From Pseudochrobactrum kiredjianiae (GTDB taxonomy: Bacteria; Pseudomonadota; Alphaproteobacteria; Rhizobiales; Rhizobiaceae), in contig NZ_JAUCBM010000001.1 of NCBI RefSeq assembly GCF_030362795.1, forward strand, positions 744,001 through 808,000: a stretch of 64,000 nucleotides of DNA, read 5' to 3'. Shown here piece by piece: positions 19,187 to 27,963 of this stretch (position 1 is the first letter of the stretch; every line of letters begins with the position of its first letter). The notes beneath the pieces are model-generated. The model saw nothing but the letters and a program-made list of their open reading frames with translations, was not told where the DNA came from and did not search any database. The translations under genes were made by a program, and so were the position numbers.

Positions 19187-19826
19187 AGAACGGATGCTGT
19201 GCCGTGCAGCCAAAGATATCTTGTCAGGTATGACTGTCAATTTAGGTATCGGCCTGCCGACAGAAGTATTGCAATATGTGGCGGCGGATATGCCGGTTTG
19301 TCTGCACTCGGAGAATGGTATTGCCGGTGTGGGGCCAAGCCGCTCCTATGACGAAGCCGACCGTAATCTGATTGACGCCGGTGGTGCTTATGTTTCCAGA
19401 GTAGCAGGCACGGCATTTTTTGACAGTGCTGTAAGCTTTTCCATTGTCCGTTCAGGGCGGTTGGATTTGACCATGCTTGGCGCTTTTGAAGTAGCTGCGA
19501 ATGGCGATCTCGCCAACTGGATCATTCCGGGGAAATTCTCTCCCGGCATGGGCGGCGCTATTGAACTGGCGCAAAAAGCCCGTCAGGTTGCCGTGGTGAT
19601 GATGCATACTGACCGCAAAGGTAATCCGAAAATTCTGCCGCAATGTACTTTGCCGCTGACCGCTAAAGGACGGGTAAACCGGATTTATACGGATATGGCA
19701 TTGTTTGACGTGCGTGACGGTACATTGCATCTGGTTGAAATTGCAGATGGTGTCAGCCTCGATGAACTCAAAGCTGCAACGGCGGCGGATTTCACCGTTC
19801 CTGATCACGATCTACCGGTATTTTGA
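19170..19826 (+). CDS. 3-oxoacid CoA-transferase, subunit B
   Basis: This 218-residue beta subunit carries the catalytic glutamate in the SENG motif ('CLHSENGIAGVGP', Glu48), which forms the glutamyl-CoA thioester. 'MTVNLGIGLPTEV' near residue 21 and 'IPGKFSPGMGGAIELAQ' near residue 112 are family signatures. The start is the ATG at 19170, inside the end of subunit A, with CCGGAGG 7 nt upstream. It forms the heteromeric enzyme with the upstream subunit. Confidence 0.92.
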   Translation: MSSDAKERMLCRAAKDILSGMTVNLGIGLPTEVLQYVAADMPVCLHSENGIAGVGPSRSYDEADRNLIDAGGAYVSRVAGTAFFDSAVSFSIVRSGRLDLTMLGAFEVAANGDLANWIIPGKFSPGMGGAIELAQKARQVAVVMMHTDRKGNPKILPQCTLPLTAKGRVNRIYTDMALFDVRDGTLHLVEIADGVSLDELKAATAADFTVPDHDLPVF

Positions 19827-19834
19827 GGCACACC

Positions 19835-21124
19835 ATGAGCATGAATGAAACATCCGTCCTCCATGCTGTTGATGCGGTTTTTGACCGTGAAATCGCGTTC
19901 CTTTCTGAACTGGTAAAGCACCCGTCTGTGCGGGGGGAAGAGCAGTCGGCACAGGATTTTATGGCACGGGAGCTGGCAGCCGGCGGCTATGAGGTGGATC
20001 GCTGGGAAATTGATGTCAATGATATTGCCGGTATGCCGGGCTTTTCACCGGTAATCGGCAATTATGATAATGCGGTCAATGTTGTCGGCACATTGCGCAG
20101 CCGCACCCGACGCGGCCGCAGTCTTATTCTCAACGGCCATATTGATGTTGTGCCGGTGGGGCCGCTGGATATGTGGAAACGCCCGCCTTTCGAAGCCTAT
20201 ATTGATGATGGCTGGATGTATGGCCGTGGTGCCGGTGATATGAAGGCCGGTCTGGCTTCTAATCTGTTCGCCATTGAGGCACTGAAACATCTCGGATTGA
20301 AACCTGCGGCGGATGTGTTTTTCCAGTCGGTGGTGGAAGAAGAATGCACAGGCAATGGCGCGCTCGCCTGTTTGCAGCGTGGCTACCGCGCTGATGCCGC
20401 TTTGATCCCTGAGCCTTTTGCCGAGAAGATTGTCTCATCACAGGTCGGCGTTTTGTGGTTCCAAATCCGTCTTAAAGGTCTGCCGACCCATGTGGCCTAT
20501 GCAGGCAGTGGCGCCAATGCGATTGAAGCGGCAATTCCGCTTTTTGCAGCGCTGCACGATCTGGAAAAACAGATGAATGCGCCGCAATGCCGTCATTATG
20601 ATTTTGCCTGCCACGACCATGCGCTGAACCTCAATATCGGTAAGATTGAAGGCGGTGACTGGGCAAGTTCAGTTCCGGCATGGTGTGTGTTTGACGTGCG
20701 CATGGGGTTGTTTCCGGGGCAGAGCATTGACGAACTGAAACAGCGCATTGAACAGGCAATTGCGGAAGCAGCTAAAAGCCATGCCTTTCTGGCGCAGAAC
20801 CCGCCGGAGATTGTCTATAACGGCTTTGCGGCGGAAGGTTATTCGCTGGATGAGGACAAACGTCCTGTGGCGCGTGAGGCACTGGACGCCCTTGGCCGTG
20901 CGCACAAATTTGTCTCCGGCCAGGAACTGGAAAAAGAGGCGATTACCGCCACGACGGATGCGCGTTTCTTTGGGCTTTATGCGGATACGCCTGCATTGGT
21001 CTACGGGCCGAAGGCCGAGGCCATTCACGGATTTAATGAGCGGGTTGATCTGGAATCCGTTCGCAGAATAACGCAGTCCACGGCACTGTTTATTGCCGAT
21101 TGGTGCGGTGTTGAGGAGCTTTGA
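19835..21124 (+). CDS. M20-family deacylase (ArgE/DapE-like)
   Basis: This 429-residue zinc metallohydrolase belongs to the ArgE/DapE/ACY1 group, which removes acyl groups from amino acids. Metal and catalytic motifs are intact: 'LNGHIDVVPVG', 'GRGAGDMKAG', the catalytic Glu pair in 'SVVEEECTGNG', and a late His in 'AIHGFNERVD'. A dimerisation 'lid' domain lies in the middle ('GLPTHVAYAGSGANAIEAAI'). The start was put at 19835, where GAGG lies 6 nt upstream. Its place between CoA-transferase and thiolase suggests that an N-acyl amino acid enters the pathway, which is unusual for a ketoacid operon. Confidence 0.85.
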   Translation: MSMNETSVLHAVDAVFDREIAFLSELVKHPSVRGEEQSAQDFMARELAAGGYEVDRWEIDVNDIAGMPGFSPVIGNYDNAVNVVGTLRSRTRRGRSLILNGHIDVVPVGPLDMWKRPPFEAYIDDGWMYGRGAGDMKAGLASNLFAIEALKHLGLKPAADVFFQSVVEEECTGNGALACLQRGYRADAALIPEPFAEKIVSSQVGVLWFQIRLKGLPTHVAYAGSGANAIEAAIPLFAALHDLEKQMNAPQCRHYDFACHDHALNLNIGKIEGGDWASSVPAWCVFDVRMGLFPGQSIDELKQRIEQAIAEAAKSHAFLAQNPPEIVYNGFAAEGYSLDEDKRPVAREALDALGRAHKFVSGQELEKEAITATTDARFFGLYADTPALVYGPKAEAIHGFNERVDLESVRRITQSTALFIADWCGVEEL

Positions 21125-21130
21125 TTGACT

Positions 21131-22309
21131 ATGCGTGATGCTGTAATTGTTTCCACTGCCCGCACCCCGATCGGCAAGGCCTATCGTGGAGGTTTTAATG
21201 CCACACAGGGGCCGGTACTGGCTGCCCATGCGGTCAAAGCCGCGATTGAACGTGCCGGTCTTGAAGGCGGCGAAATACAGGATTTCACCCTTGGTTGCGC
21301 TCTGACGCAAGGCACAAGCGCGGTCAATGCGGGGCGGCATGTGATTTTTGCGGCAGGCTTGCCGGATCATGTGCCTGCGGCGACGATTGACCGCCAATGC
21401 GCGTCCGGCCTGTCTGCCATTGCTGTTGCGGCAGGGCAAATCCGGCAGGGCGATTATGATGTGACGATGGCGGCGGGTATGGACAGTATCTCGTTGGTGC
21501 AGAACGACAAATGGAACAGCTCGCATTATCGCATCGCGGCGATCCGTGATGGCTATTACATGCCGATGATCGCTACGGCTGATCTGGTGGCACGCCGCTA
21601 TACTATTTCGCGCGATGCTCAGGATGCCTATGCACTGAGCAGCCAGCAGCGCACAGCCGCAGCGCAAAAATCAGGGCTTTTTGCCGATGAGATTGTGCCG
21701 GTTCGGGCTGAAAAATTACAGAAAGATGCGGTGAGCGGAGAAGAAAGCAAGGTCAGTGTTATTCTGCAGCAGGATGAATGCAACCGGCCTGAAACCAGTC
21801 TTGACCGCTTGGCAAGTTTGGCACCGGTGCTAAGTGAGGATTCCACAATTACAGCTGGTAATTCGTCACAATTATCCGACGGGGCATCGGCCTGTGTGCT
21901 GATGTCGGCGCAAGCCGCTGCCGCGCGGGGACTGACGCCGCTGGGAATTTTTCGCGGTATGCAGACAATCGGTTGTGCGCCGGAAGAAATGGGTATCGGT
22001 CCTGCACTGGCTATACCGCAATTGCTGAAACATCACGGTCTGACCATGGATGATATTGATCTGTGGGAGATTAATGAAGCTTTTGCTTCCCAGCTTGTCT
22101 ATTGCCGTGATCGTCTGGGGATTGATCCGGAAAAGCTCAATGTGAATGGCGGGGCGATTTCCATCGGCCATCCTTATGGTATGAGCGGTGCCCGTATGGT
22201 AGGCCATGCGCTGCTTGAAGGCAGAAGACGTGGTGCCCGTTATGCCGTGGTCAGCATGTGTGTTGGCTGGGGTATGGGTGCGGCAGCACTGCTGGAAATC
22301 ACTGGCTAA
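21131..22309 (+). CDS. Acetyl-CoA acyltransferase (thiolase)
   Basis: This 392-residue thiolase cleaves a 3-oxoacyl-CoA. The nucleophilic Cys90 is in 'DRQCASGLSA', the 'NEAFA' motif is near residue 317, and 'GGAISIGHPYGMSGAR' near residue 340 carries the catalytic His. The last motif reads 'CVGWGMGAA', where CxGGGxG is usual; the catalytic Cys is kept. The start is the ATG at 21131, 6 bp after the M20 stop. It would convert the CoA-transferase product to acetyl-CoA plus acyl-CoA. Confidence 0.93.
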   Translation: MRDAVIVSTARTPIGKAYRGGFNATQGPVLAAHAVKAAIERAGLEGGEIQDFTLGCALTQGTSAVNAGRHVIFAAGLPDHVPAATIDRQCASGLSAIAVAAGQIRQGDYDVTMAAGMDSISLVQNDKWNSSHYRIAAIRDGYYMPMIATADLVARRYTISRDAQDAYALSSQQRTAAAQKSGLFADEIVPVRAEKLQKDAVSGEESKVSVILQQDECNRPETSLDRLASLAPVLSEDSTITAGNSSQLSDGASACVLMSAQAAAARGLTPLGIFRGMQTIGCAPEEMGIGPALAIPQLLKHHGLTMDDIDLWEINEAFASQLVYCRDRLGIDPEKLNVNGGAISIGHPYGMSGARMVGHALLEGRRRGARYAVVSMCVGWGMGAAALLEITG

Positions 22310-22333
22310 AGTGCCGTAGAAACGGGAGGAAAT

Positions 22334-22831
22334 ATGGCTGTGACGGAAAAGAGTGATTTATCATTCCGCCTTGCTGTGCGCGAAGATTGCCCTGCAATTC
22401 TGGCTGCTCTGAAGCTGCTGGCACAGTCCATCGGTGTCAGCGAGCGTTGTGAAAGCACATTGCAGGATCTGGAAATGCATGGCTTCGGTGATAAGCCGCA
22501 ATTTACGGTCATGCTGGCAGAGACAGACGGCAAAATGGCCGGTATGTGTCTGTATTTTCCGATGTTTTCGACATGGCTCGGCAAGCCCGGCCTGTATATT
22601 CAGGACATTTATGTCCATGAAGGTTGTCGTAACGCGAAAATCGGCGAGAAATTGCTGCGCCATGTCAGCCGCATCGGACGCGATGAAGGCTATGCCTATC
22701 TGCGGCTGACTGTGGATGAGGGCAATGAGGGTGGGGCGCGTTTCTACAGCAATCATGGTTTTATCCGATCTGATGATGAATATATCTACAAGCTGATCGG
22801 TCCGGCTTTTGATGCTTTCTGTGATGCTTGA
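22334..22831 (+). CDS. GNAT-family N-acetyltransferase (SSAT-like)
   Basis: The 165 residues show the GNAT fold: beta-strand 'FRLAVREDCPAI', then 'GMCLYFPMFSTWLGKPGLYIQDIYV', which resembles the spermidine/spermine acetyltransferase stretch 'FSTW.GKPG.YL.D.YV', then the acetyl-CoA loop 'R..KIGEKLL' and 'FYSNHGF'. It acetylates a small amine or amino acid with acetyl-CoA. It follows the thiolase by 24 bp with AGGAG upstream and is probably the last gene of this operon. Confidence 0.85.
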   Translation: MAVTEKSDLSFRLAVREDCPAILAALKLLAQSIGVSERCESTLQDLEMHGFGDKPQFTVMLAETDGKMAGMCLYFPMFSTWLGKPGLYIQDIYVHEGCRNAKIGEKLLRHVSRIGRDEGYAYLRLTVDEGNEGGARFYSNHGFIRSDDEYIYKLIGPAFDAFCDA

Positions 22832-23518
22832 TTAGGTGCCATCTTTGAAAGACATGACGTCGAGCAGAAACTGGCAGGCACTTTGGATTTCGTCTGTCAG
22901 AAAAGCCTGTGCGGCATCAATATCGCCGCCTTGCAGCGCATGAATGATTTCACCGTGACGATGGGGAGCACGGCTGGCGCTGGCACTGAGTAAAGCCCAG
23001 CGGGCTTCCCAGAAAAACGGACTGCGGCGCAACCAGAGGCTTTCGATAAAGCTCAAAAGCAATTGCGAACGCGATGCACGGTAAAGTGCCAGCATAAAAT
23101 CCGTATCTGCCTGCCTTACACCTGCCGGATCACCGGCAAGGCGTGCAGCTTCATGCGAGGCAACAAGCGCATTGAGCTTTGTATAATCAGATGCCGTCAG
23201 ATGCGGGGCTGCCAGCCGGAGTGCCAGAGGCTCCAGCTGTAACCGCATCTGCGTGAGTTCCTGAAATTCCTGACGGGTGAGGCGTGGCACCAGTGCGGTG
23301 CCTGAGGCTGTGGTATCAAGCGCCCGCTCATTGACGAGGCGGCGCAGTGCTGCCCGCACCGGCATCGGGCTAAGCGATAAAGTTGCACAGACCCCGCGAA
23401 TGGATAGTTTATCCGCAGGCGAAAAAGAACCGTCAATTATTGCCTGTTTGATGCGCTGATAAGCTTCTTCTTCCAGCAGGCCGGAGGCAGGTTGAGGTGT
23501 CTTGTTCTTATCAGGCAT
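22832..23518 (-). CDS. GntR-family regulator (FCD effector domain)
   Basis: This 228-residue protein has an N-terminal GntR winged HTH ('EEEAYQRIKQAIIDGSFSPADKLSIRGVCATLSLSPMPVRAALRRL') and an all-helical FCD domain ('LTQMRLQLEPLALRLAAPH'; a metal-binding type 'D..FMLALYRASRS', 'APHRHGEIIHAL'). Its stop abuts that of the convergent GNAT gene. The next gene on the same strand is the class III aminotransferase, so the two form a unit read 24877 to 22832. The start is uncertain by up to 13 codons; no strong ribosome site is visible. Confidence 0.87.
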   Translation of the reverse strand: MPDKNKTPQPASGLLEEEAYQRIKQAIIDGSFSPADKLSIRGVCATLSLSPMPVRAALRRLVNERALDTTASGTALVPRLTRQEFQELTQMRLQLEPLALRLAAPHLTASDYTKLNALVASHEAARLAGDPAGVRQADTDFMLALYRASRSQLLLSFIESLWLRRSPFFWEARWALLSASASRAPHRHGEIIHALQGGDIDAAQAFLTDEIQSACQFLLDVMSFKDGT

Positions 23519-23569
23519 GATTATCATCCGTTTCAGGCTGCGGGATTTCTCCCGCAATAATCTGAGTAT

Positions 23570-24877
23570 TTAGTGCATCAGAGCCGCTCTGGATGCAACA
23601 AACTCTTCAACCGCATTGGTAAAGCGAGCCAAGTCCTGATCTGTCACCGGCAGGCTCAGCGCTGTCATGCCGCGACGGGCAATATAGATGCCGGCATCAA
23701 GCATATCAAAGAAGAACAATTCTTTCAGTGCTTCTTCCCGCGCATCTGATGGATAGGGTGCGGTTATATCACCTGTACGGAAATGCGGTGTTGCCAATGA
23801 TCCCAGCCCTGCAAACTGCAATGGTACATTTGCAGTCCGGCATATCTGGTTGAGCATCTGGCGCAGGTTTTCGCCTTTTTCATACAGAGTGTCAGCCGCC
23901 TGTGCTGTGAAAATATCCCGCATTGCGGTGATGCCTGCTGCCATGGTCATGACATTATTGTTGAATGTTCCCGCATGAGAGACCTTGGAGGCAAATAAAT
24001 CCATGATTTCCCGTGTCCCGCCAAAGGCACCGAAGCTCATGCCGCCGCCGATATATTTGCCGAGCGTGGTCAGGTCAGGCCGGATATCCAGCCGCTGCTG
24101 CATGCCGCCGCCGCTCATGCGTGAGGTCATCACCTCATCGAAAATCAGTAAAGCGCCGGTTTCCCGTGCTGCTTTGGCAATGGCAGTGAGGAACTCTTTT
24201 TGCGCCGGAATACAGCCGCCGCTGCCCAGCATCGGTTCCACAATAACCGCGGCCAGCTTGTCACCTGCCGCACGGATTGCGGCAACCGTTCCTTCCGTAT
24301 CATTATAATCACACAGATGAACGGGAAAAGGTGCGGTAATCGGGCTGCTGCCGCTGACCGGAAAATAGAGCAGACTGCCGTGATAACCACCGCGAAAGGC
24401 AATAATATCGGTGCGGCCGGTGGCAACGCGGGCAATACTCAACGCAATCAGATTGGCCTCGGTGCCGCTATTGGTGAAACGGATTTTATCAACAGACGGA
24501 AAGCGGGCACATAAAATCTGTGCCAGTTCCTGTTCAGCCTCACCCACTGCCGCCAGACTAATACCTTGTGCCATAGCCTGATGCAGTGCCTGATGAATGC
24601 GCTGTTCTGTATGGCCGAAAAGACCGGCCGTATATTCACCGCACAGGTCGAGATAATCGTGGCCGTCAACATCGCGCAAATAGGCACCTTCACCGCTGGC
24701 CATAGCGGTGGGGAAAGGCGCATAGGACAGCACTGTGCGGGTGTTTCCGCCGGGCAAAACCTCCAGAGCCTGTTGGTGTAATTGCTGACTGCGCGGCCGT
24801 TTTTGCGTGTATTTTTCCCGTACCTCGTCAAGCGCTGTTGCCAGAGAACTATTATGTCCGGTGGTAGTGATTGTCAT
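23570..24877 (-). CDS. Class III aminotransferase (GSA-aminomutase-like)
   Basis: This 435-residue PLP enzyme resembles glutamate-1-semialdehyde aminomutase and related omega-aminotransferases. Motifs: 'VLPGGNTRTVL' near residue 41, 'FTNSGTEANLIALSIARVATGR' near residue 133, 'LIFDEVMTSR' near residue 245, and the PLP-binding Lys in 'LTTLGKYIGGGMSFGAFGG' near residue 272. It lies upstream of the GntR gene on the same strand. The substrate is not clear; amino-acid importers nearby point to an amino acid or omega-amino acid rather than haem synthesis. Confidence 0.87.
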   Translation of the reverse strand: MTITTTGHNSSLATALDEVREKYTQKRPRSQQLHQQALEVLPGGNTRTVLSYAPFPTAMASGEGAYLRDVDGHDYLDLCGEYTAGLFGHTEQRIHQALHQAMAQGISLAAVGEAEQELAQILCARFPSVDKIRFTNSGTEANLIALSIARVATGRTDIIAFRGGYHGSLLYFPVSGSSPITAPFPVHLCDYNDTEGTVAAIRAAGDKLAAVIVEPMLGSGGCIPAQKEFLTAIAKAARETGALLIFDEVMTSRMSGGGMQQRLDIRPDLTTLGKYIGGGMSFGAFGGTREIMDLFASKVSHAGTFNNNVMTMAAGITAMRDIFTAQAADTLYEKGENLRQMLNQICRTANVPLQFAGLGSLATPHFRTGDITAPYPSDAREEALKELFFFDMLDAGIYIARRGMTALSLPVTDQDLARFTNAVEEFVASRAALMH

Positions 24878-24902
24878 TTTATGATCCCATTAATATAATT
24901 TT

Positions 24903-24912
24903 TGTGATCACA
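24903..24912. promoter_or_regulatory. Candidate GntR operator upstream of the aminotransferase
   Basis: TGTGATCACA is a perfect 10-bp palindrome 26 bp upstream of the aminotransferase start, in an AT-rich promoter-like stretch (24885-24930). GntR/FCD regulators often bind short palindromes of this kind, and the GntR gene is in the same transcript. This is a prediction from position and symmetry. Confidence 0.5.
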
Positions 24913-25325
24913 TTTTATGTATTTTGAGATATTGTCAAGAGGCGCAAATCTGAGAAATCGTTTGCGCGTTACACATTGGCGACGGTAATTCCTGCCATTG
25001 ACGTTATTTATTTCCATAAAACGCAGCATTATGTTTTGCTATAAATGTTCCTGAGGCCGGACAATGTCTGTCTCAAGATCCGGTTGAGGAGCCGGATTAA
25101 CGGAACGTGATAATAAAAAAATACGGCTCTGTGACTGATACCGGAGCCGGAACGGGGCAATTATATTCGCCTTACAGCCAATGATTTTCTTTGAAATCCG
25201 CGATGAGCATCATGCGGAAATAATGTCTGTGAGCCTAAGCTACGCAGCAGCAATCTTGCTGTGTCTTTTTCAAAGGAAAATCATGTCTGCAGGTACCGGC
25301 AACGACCGGATAAAAGAGGTGGAAC
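24913..25325. other. Intergenic region between divergent aminotransferase and binding-protein genes
   Basis: I find no convincing gene in this stretch of about 410 bp. It should hold promoters for both directions. One inverted repeat is visible (CGGCTC 25124-25129 with GAGCCG 25144-25149). AAAGAGGTGGAAC just before 25326 is the ribosome site of the binding-protein gene. Confidence 0.5.
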
Positions 25326-26093
25326 ATGAAATTGAAACTGATCACTTTGCTGGCGGCGGGAACCGCTTTGTTCGCCGGTCAGGCTCTGGCTGAAAAGATT
25401 AATATTGCGGTCGAGGGGGCTTATCCGCCGTTCAGCTATGTTGATAATGCGGGCAAGCCGGTAGGCTTTGATGTCGATATTGCCGAGGCGCTGTGTACGC
25501 AAGCGAAACTCGATTGCAATATTGTGACGCAGGAATGGGACGGGCTTATTCCGGGGCTGAATGCGAAGAAATATTCGGCCATTGTCGCATCGATGACAAT
25601 TACTGATGAGCGTCGTCAGGTCGTGGATTTCACCGACAGCTATTACCGTTCGCCGGTACGTTTTATGGCGGCTAAAGGTGCTGAATTCGACTTCGCCAAA
25701 GGTGGTCTGCGTGGCAAAGTCATCGGCGTGCAGAGCGGTACAGTTTATGACAAGTGGCTTGCGGAAACCTATCCCGATGCTGAGGTTCGTAGCTATCCCT
25801 CCACAGAAGAGCATAATGCCGATCTGATGTCCGGCCGCGTTGATCTGGTTGTGACCGATGCTCTGGCATTGCTCGGTGGTTTTCTGCAAACTCCTGAGGG
25901 GAAAAATTATGATCTGACAGGGCCTGATCTGACCGATCGCAGGCTGATTGGTGATGGTGTGGGGATCGCAGTGCGGAAGGGTGATGATACTCTGCGCGAG
26001 ACGCTCAATAAAGCGATTACGGCCATTCGTGCTGATGGTACCTATGACAAGATCAACAAGAAATATTTCCCGCTCGATATTTTCGGGCGTTAG
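25326..26093 (+). CDS. Amino-acid ABC transporter substrate-binding protein (orphan)
   Basis: This 255-residue SBP_bac_3 protein has a signal peptide (MKLKLITLLAAGTALFAG, cleavage after ALA). Motifs: 'EGAYPPFSYVDNAGKPVGFDVDIAEALC', 'EWDGLIPGLNAKKYSAIVASMTIT', and 'VDLVVTDALAL'. The fold matches LAO/His/Arg-binding proteins. A terminator and a dispersed repeat follow, and no permease gene is attached. It may supply the permeases at 27304-29405 alongside the second binding protein. Confidence 0.9.
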   Translation: MKLKLITLLAAGTALFAGQALAEKINIAVEGAYPPFSYVDNAGKPVGFDVDIAEALCTQAKLDCNIVTQEWDGLIPGLNAKKYSAIVASMTITDERRQVVDFTDSYYRSPVRFMAAKGAEFDFAKGGLRGKVIGVQSGTVYDKWLAETYPDAEVRSYPSTEEHNADLMSGRVDLVVTDALALLGGFLQTPEGKNYDLTGPDLTDRRLIGDGVGIAVRKGDDTLRETLNKAITAIRADGTYDKINKKYFPLDIFGR

Positions 26094-26206
26094 AGCATTT
26101 CCAGCAAAAGTGTGAAGCGCCTTCGAGGGGAAATCAGTTCGCTGGACTGATTTCTATTCCCTCTTAGATGCGTTGGATAATGCGATAAAAACAAAAAGTA
26201 GAGCAT
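26093..26206. repeat. Dispersed intergenic palindromic element, copy 1
   Basis: It begins right after the stop codon with AGAGCATTTCCAGC and contains a 9-bp stem, GAAATCAGT (26130-26138) with ACTGATTTC (26146-26154). The copy at 30814-30930 shares its layout: AAAAGTG.GAAGCGCCTTCG, GGAAATCAGTTCG, GATGCG..GGATAATG, AAAAACAAA. It has the character of the small mobile palindromic repeats of Rhizobiales intergenic regions. Confidence 0.8.
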
Positions 26207-26219
26207 TAGTTGAAGAGGC

Positions 26220-26270
26220 AAGGCGGTGCATGGAGCCTGAATTGGTGTCCATGCATCGCCTTTGTCGTTT
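26220..26270 (+). terminator. Terminator after the orphan binding-protein gene
   Basis: A 15-bp stem (arms 26220-26234 and 26248-26262, one G-T pair) with a 13-nt loop is followed by TGTCGTTTTTGG. Between it and the next gene at 26438 lies about 170 bp of AT-rich sequence that probably carries the second operon's promoter; no gene is seen there. Confidence 0.75.
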
Positions 26271-26437
26271 TTGGTTGTGATAACGGTTAAATTGTATCGC
26301 CGTAGAATGCTTTTTCACATTGATGAAATTTATATTTAATATTCTAACTATCTATTTGAATAATGATGCCATCTGCGCGACCATAATATCAAGAAGAAGA
26401 ATTCTCAAGAATTCAGGGAAAATGGGAGCGGGTTTTC

Positions 26438-27226
26438 ATGTTTCATACTATCTCACGCGCAGCATTGCGCACTGCATTTGTTGCGGGACTTTTCTGTGGT
26501 GCTGCATCGCCGGTTCTGGCAGATGATCTGGCCACAATTAAAGAAAACGGCACTTTCAGCGCTGCCATGTCCGGTCAGTATCCGCCTTTCAGCATGGTGG
26601 ATGAAAAAAACGAAGTGATCGGCTTTGATGTCGACATCACCAACGAGATCGCCCGCCGCCTCGGTGTGAACGGCAATGCCGTTACGACAACATGGGACGG
26701 TATTATTCCGGGTCTGCTGACCAAGAAATATGATGCGATTATCGGTTCTATGGCGATCACAGAAGACCGCCTGAAAGCTGTTGATTTTGTCGGTCCTTAC
26801 TATCACGACGGTCGCGGTATTTTCGTTCTCGATAAATCCGAGGCTAAAGGGCTGGATGATCTGAAGGACAAAGTGATCGGGGTCACCCTTGGTGAAACCC
26901 ATGAAAAATGGGCGCGTGAGCAGGGTGGCTGGACAATCCGCACCTATAAAGGTCTGCCGGAGCTGATCATGGAGCTGAAGGCCGGTCGTGTTGATGCTGT
27001 GGTCGTCGACTATATCGCACTCCTGACGGTGATTAAACAGACAGCCGACCCGATCCGTATGCTGGATATCGCCAATATCGAAGGCGCACAGATTGGTATC
27101 GGTATTGCCATTCGCAAGAACAATCCGGAGTTGAAAGCAGCAATGCAGAAAGCGCTGGATGACATGATGACTGACGGCACCTATGAGACGATTTCCACCA
27201 AGTGGATCGGTCGGGATATTCGTTGA
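26438..27226 (+). CDS. Amino-acid ABC transporter substrate-binding protein
   Basis: This 262-residue SBP_bac_3 protein has an N-terminal signal (cleavage about residue 28, after VLA). Motifs: 'SGQYPPFSMVDEKNEVIGFDVDITNEIA', 'TWDGIIPGLLTKKYDAIIGSMAIT', 'VDAVVVDYIALL', and 'NPELKAAMQKALDDMMTDGTYETISTKWIG'. It is the first gene of an operon with two permeases, an ATPase and an aminotransferase. It shares a family, but only moderate similarity, with the orphan protein at 25326. Confidence 0.92.
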   Translation: MFHTISRAALRTAFVAGLFCGAASPVLADDLATIKENGTFSAAMSGQYPPFSMVDEKNEVIGFDVDITNEIARRLGVNGNAVTTTWDGIIPGLLTKKYDAIIGSMAITEDRLKAVDFVGPYYHDGRGIFVLDKSEAKGLDDLKDKVIGVTLGETHEKWAREQGGWTIRTYKGLPELIMELKAGRVDAVVVDYIALLTVIKQTADPIRMLDIANIEGAQIGIGIAIRKNNPELKAAMQKALDDMMTDGTYETISTKWIGRDIR

Positions 27227-27303
27227 TATAGGCCGTTAAAATCTGCCACTAAAACCTGCTTGCCTGACCTGAAATATGGTCAGGCCGTATGCCGGAGGTG
27301 ACG

Positions 27304-27951
27304 ATGGATATCGCACTGATCCAAAAAACTTTCCCGTATTTTGCACAAGCTGCATGGGTGACAATTCTTGTCTCTTTGTTGGCGCTGGTGCTGGGGCTTG
27401 CACTGGCCAGCTTGTTGACGATGATGCGGCTTTCACAAAGCACCATGCTGCGTTTTCCTGCTATTGCTTATATTAGCCTCTTTCGCGGTACACCCTGCCT
27501 TGTGCAGCTGTTTCTGCTCTATTTCGGCGGCGCGCAGATCGGGATTAATCTCTCGCCTTTTACCGCCGGTTGGATCGGGTTGGGATTGAACATTGCCGCC
27601 TATATGTCGGAATCCATGCGTGGTGCCATTATCGCGGTTGACCGCAGTCAGAGCGAAGCTGCACGCAGTATCGGCTTTGGCCGTGCCCGAACGATGGTGC
27701 TGATTATTCTGCCGCAGGCCGCGCGTCTGATGATCCGCCCTTTGGGTGTGAATATTGTAGCGCTGATTAAAGGCTCGGCGCTGGTCTCGGCTATCTCGGT
27801 GATCGATCTGACCTATACGGCACAGCGCTATATCAGCGCGACCTATAAGCCGTTTGAAATCTTCACGGTGGCTGCATTCTTCTACATGGTCATCATTATT
27901 ACTGTCACCATTGTACTGCGTTGGCTCGACCGGCGTTTTGTCATCGCTTAA
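27304..27951 (+). CDS. Amino-acid ABC transporter permease 1
   Basis: This 215-residue HisM/HisQ-type permease has the N-terminal membrane segment 'WVTILVSLLALVLGLALASLLTMMRLS', 'YISLFRGTPCLVQLFLLYFGGAQIG', and the EAA-type loop 'QSEAARSIGFGRARTMVLIILPQAARLMI'. The start is the ATG at 27304, with a near-perfect ribosome site GGAGGTG 5 nt upstream; an ATG five codons earlier lacks one. It forms a heterodimer with the next permease. Confidence 0.92.
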   Translation: MDIALIQKTFPYFAQAAWVTILVSLLALVLGLALASLLTMMRLSQSTMLRFPAIAYISLFRGTPCLVQLFLLYFGGAQIGINLSPFTAGWIGLGLNIAAYMSESMRGAIIAVDRSQSEAARSIGFGRARTMVLIILPQAARLMIRPLGVNIVALIKGSALVSAISVIDLTYTAQRYISATYKPFEIFTVAAFFYMVIIITVTIVLRWLDRRFVIA

Positions 27952-27963
27952 AGGGGGAGAGAG

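Noticed and set aside
25181-25393. A short plus-strand frame running into the start of the orphan binding-protein gene
   Set aside because: It has no matching motif and overlaps the signal peptide in another frame.
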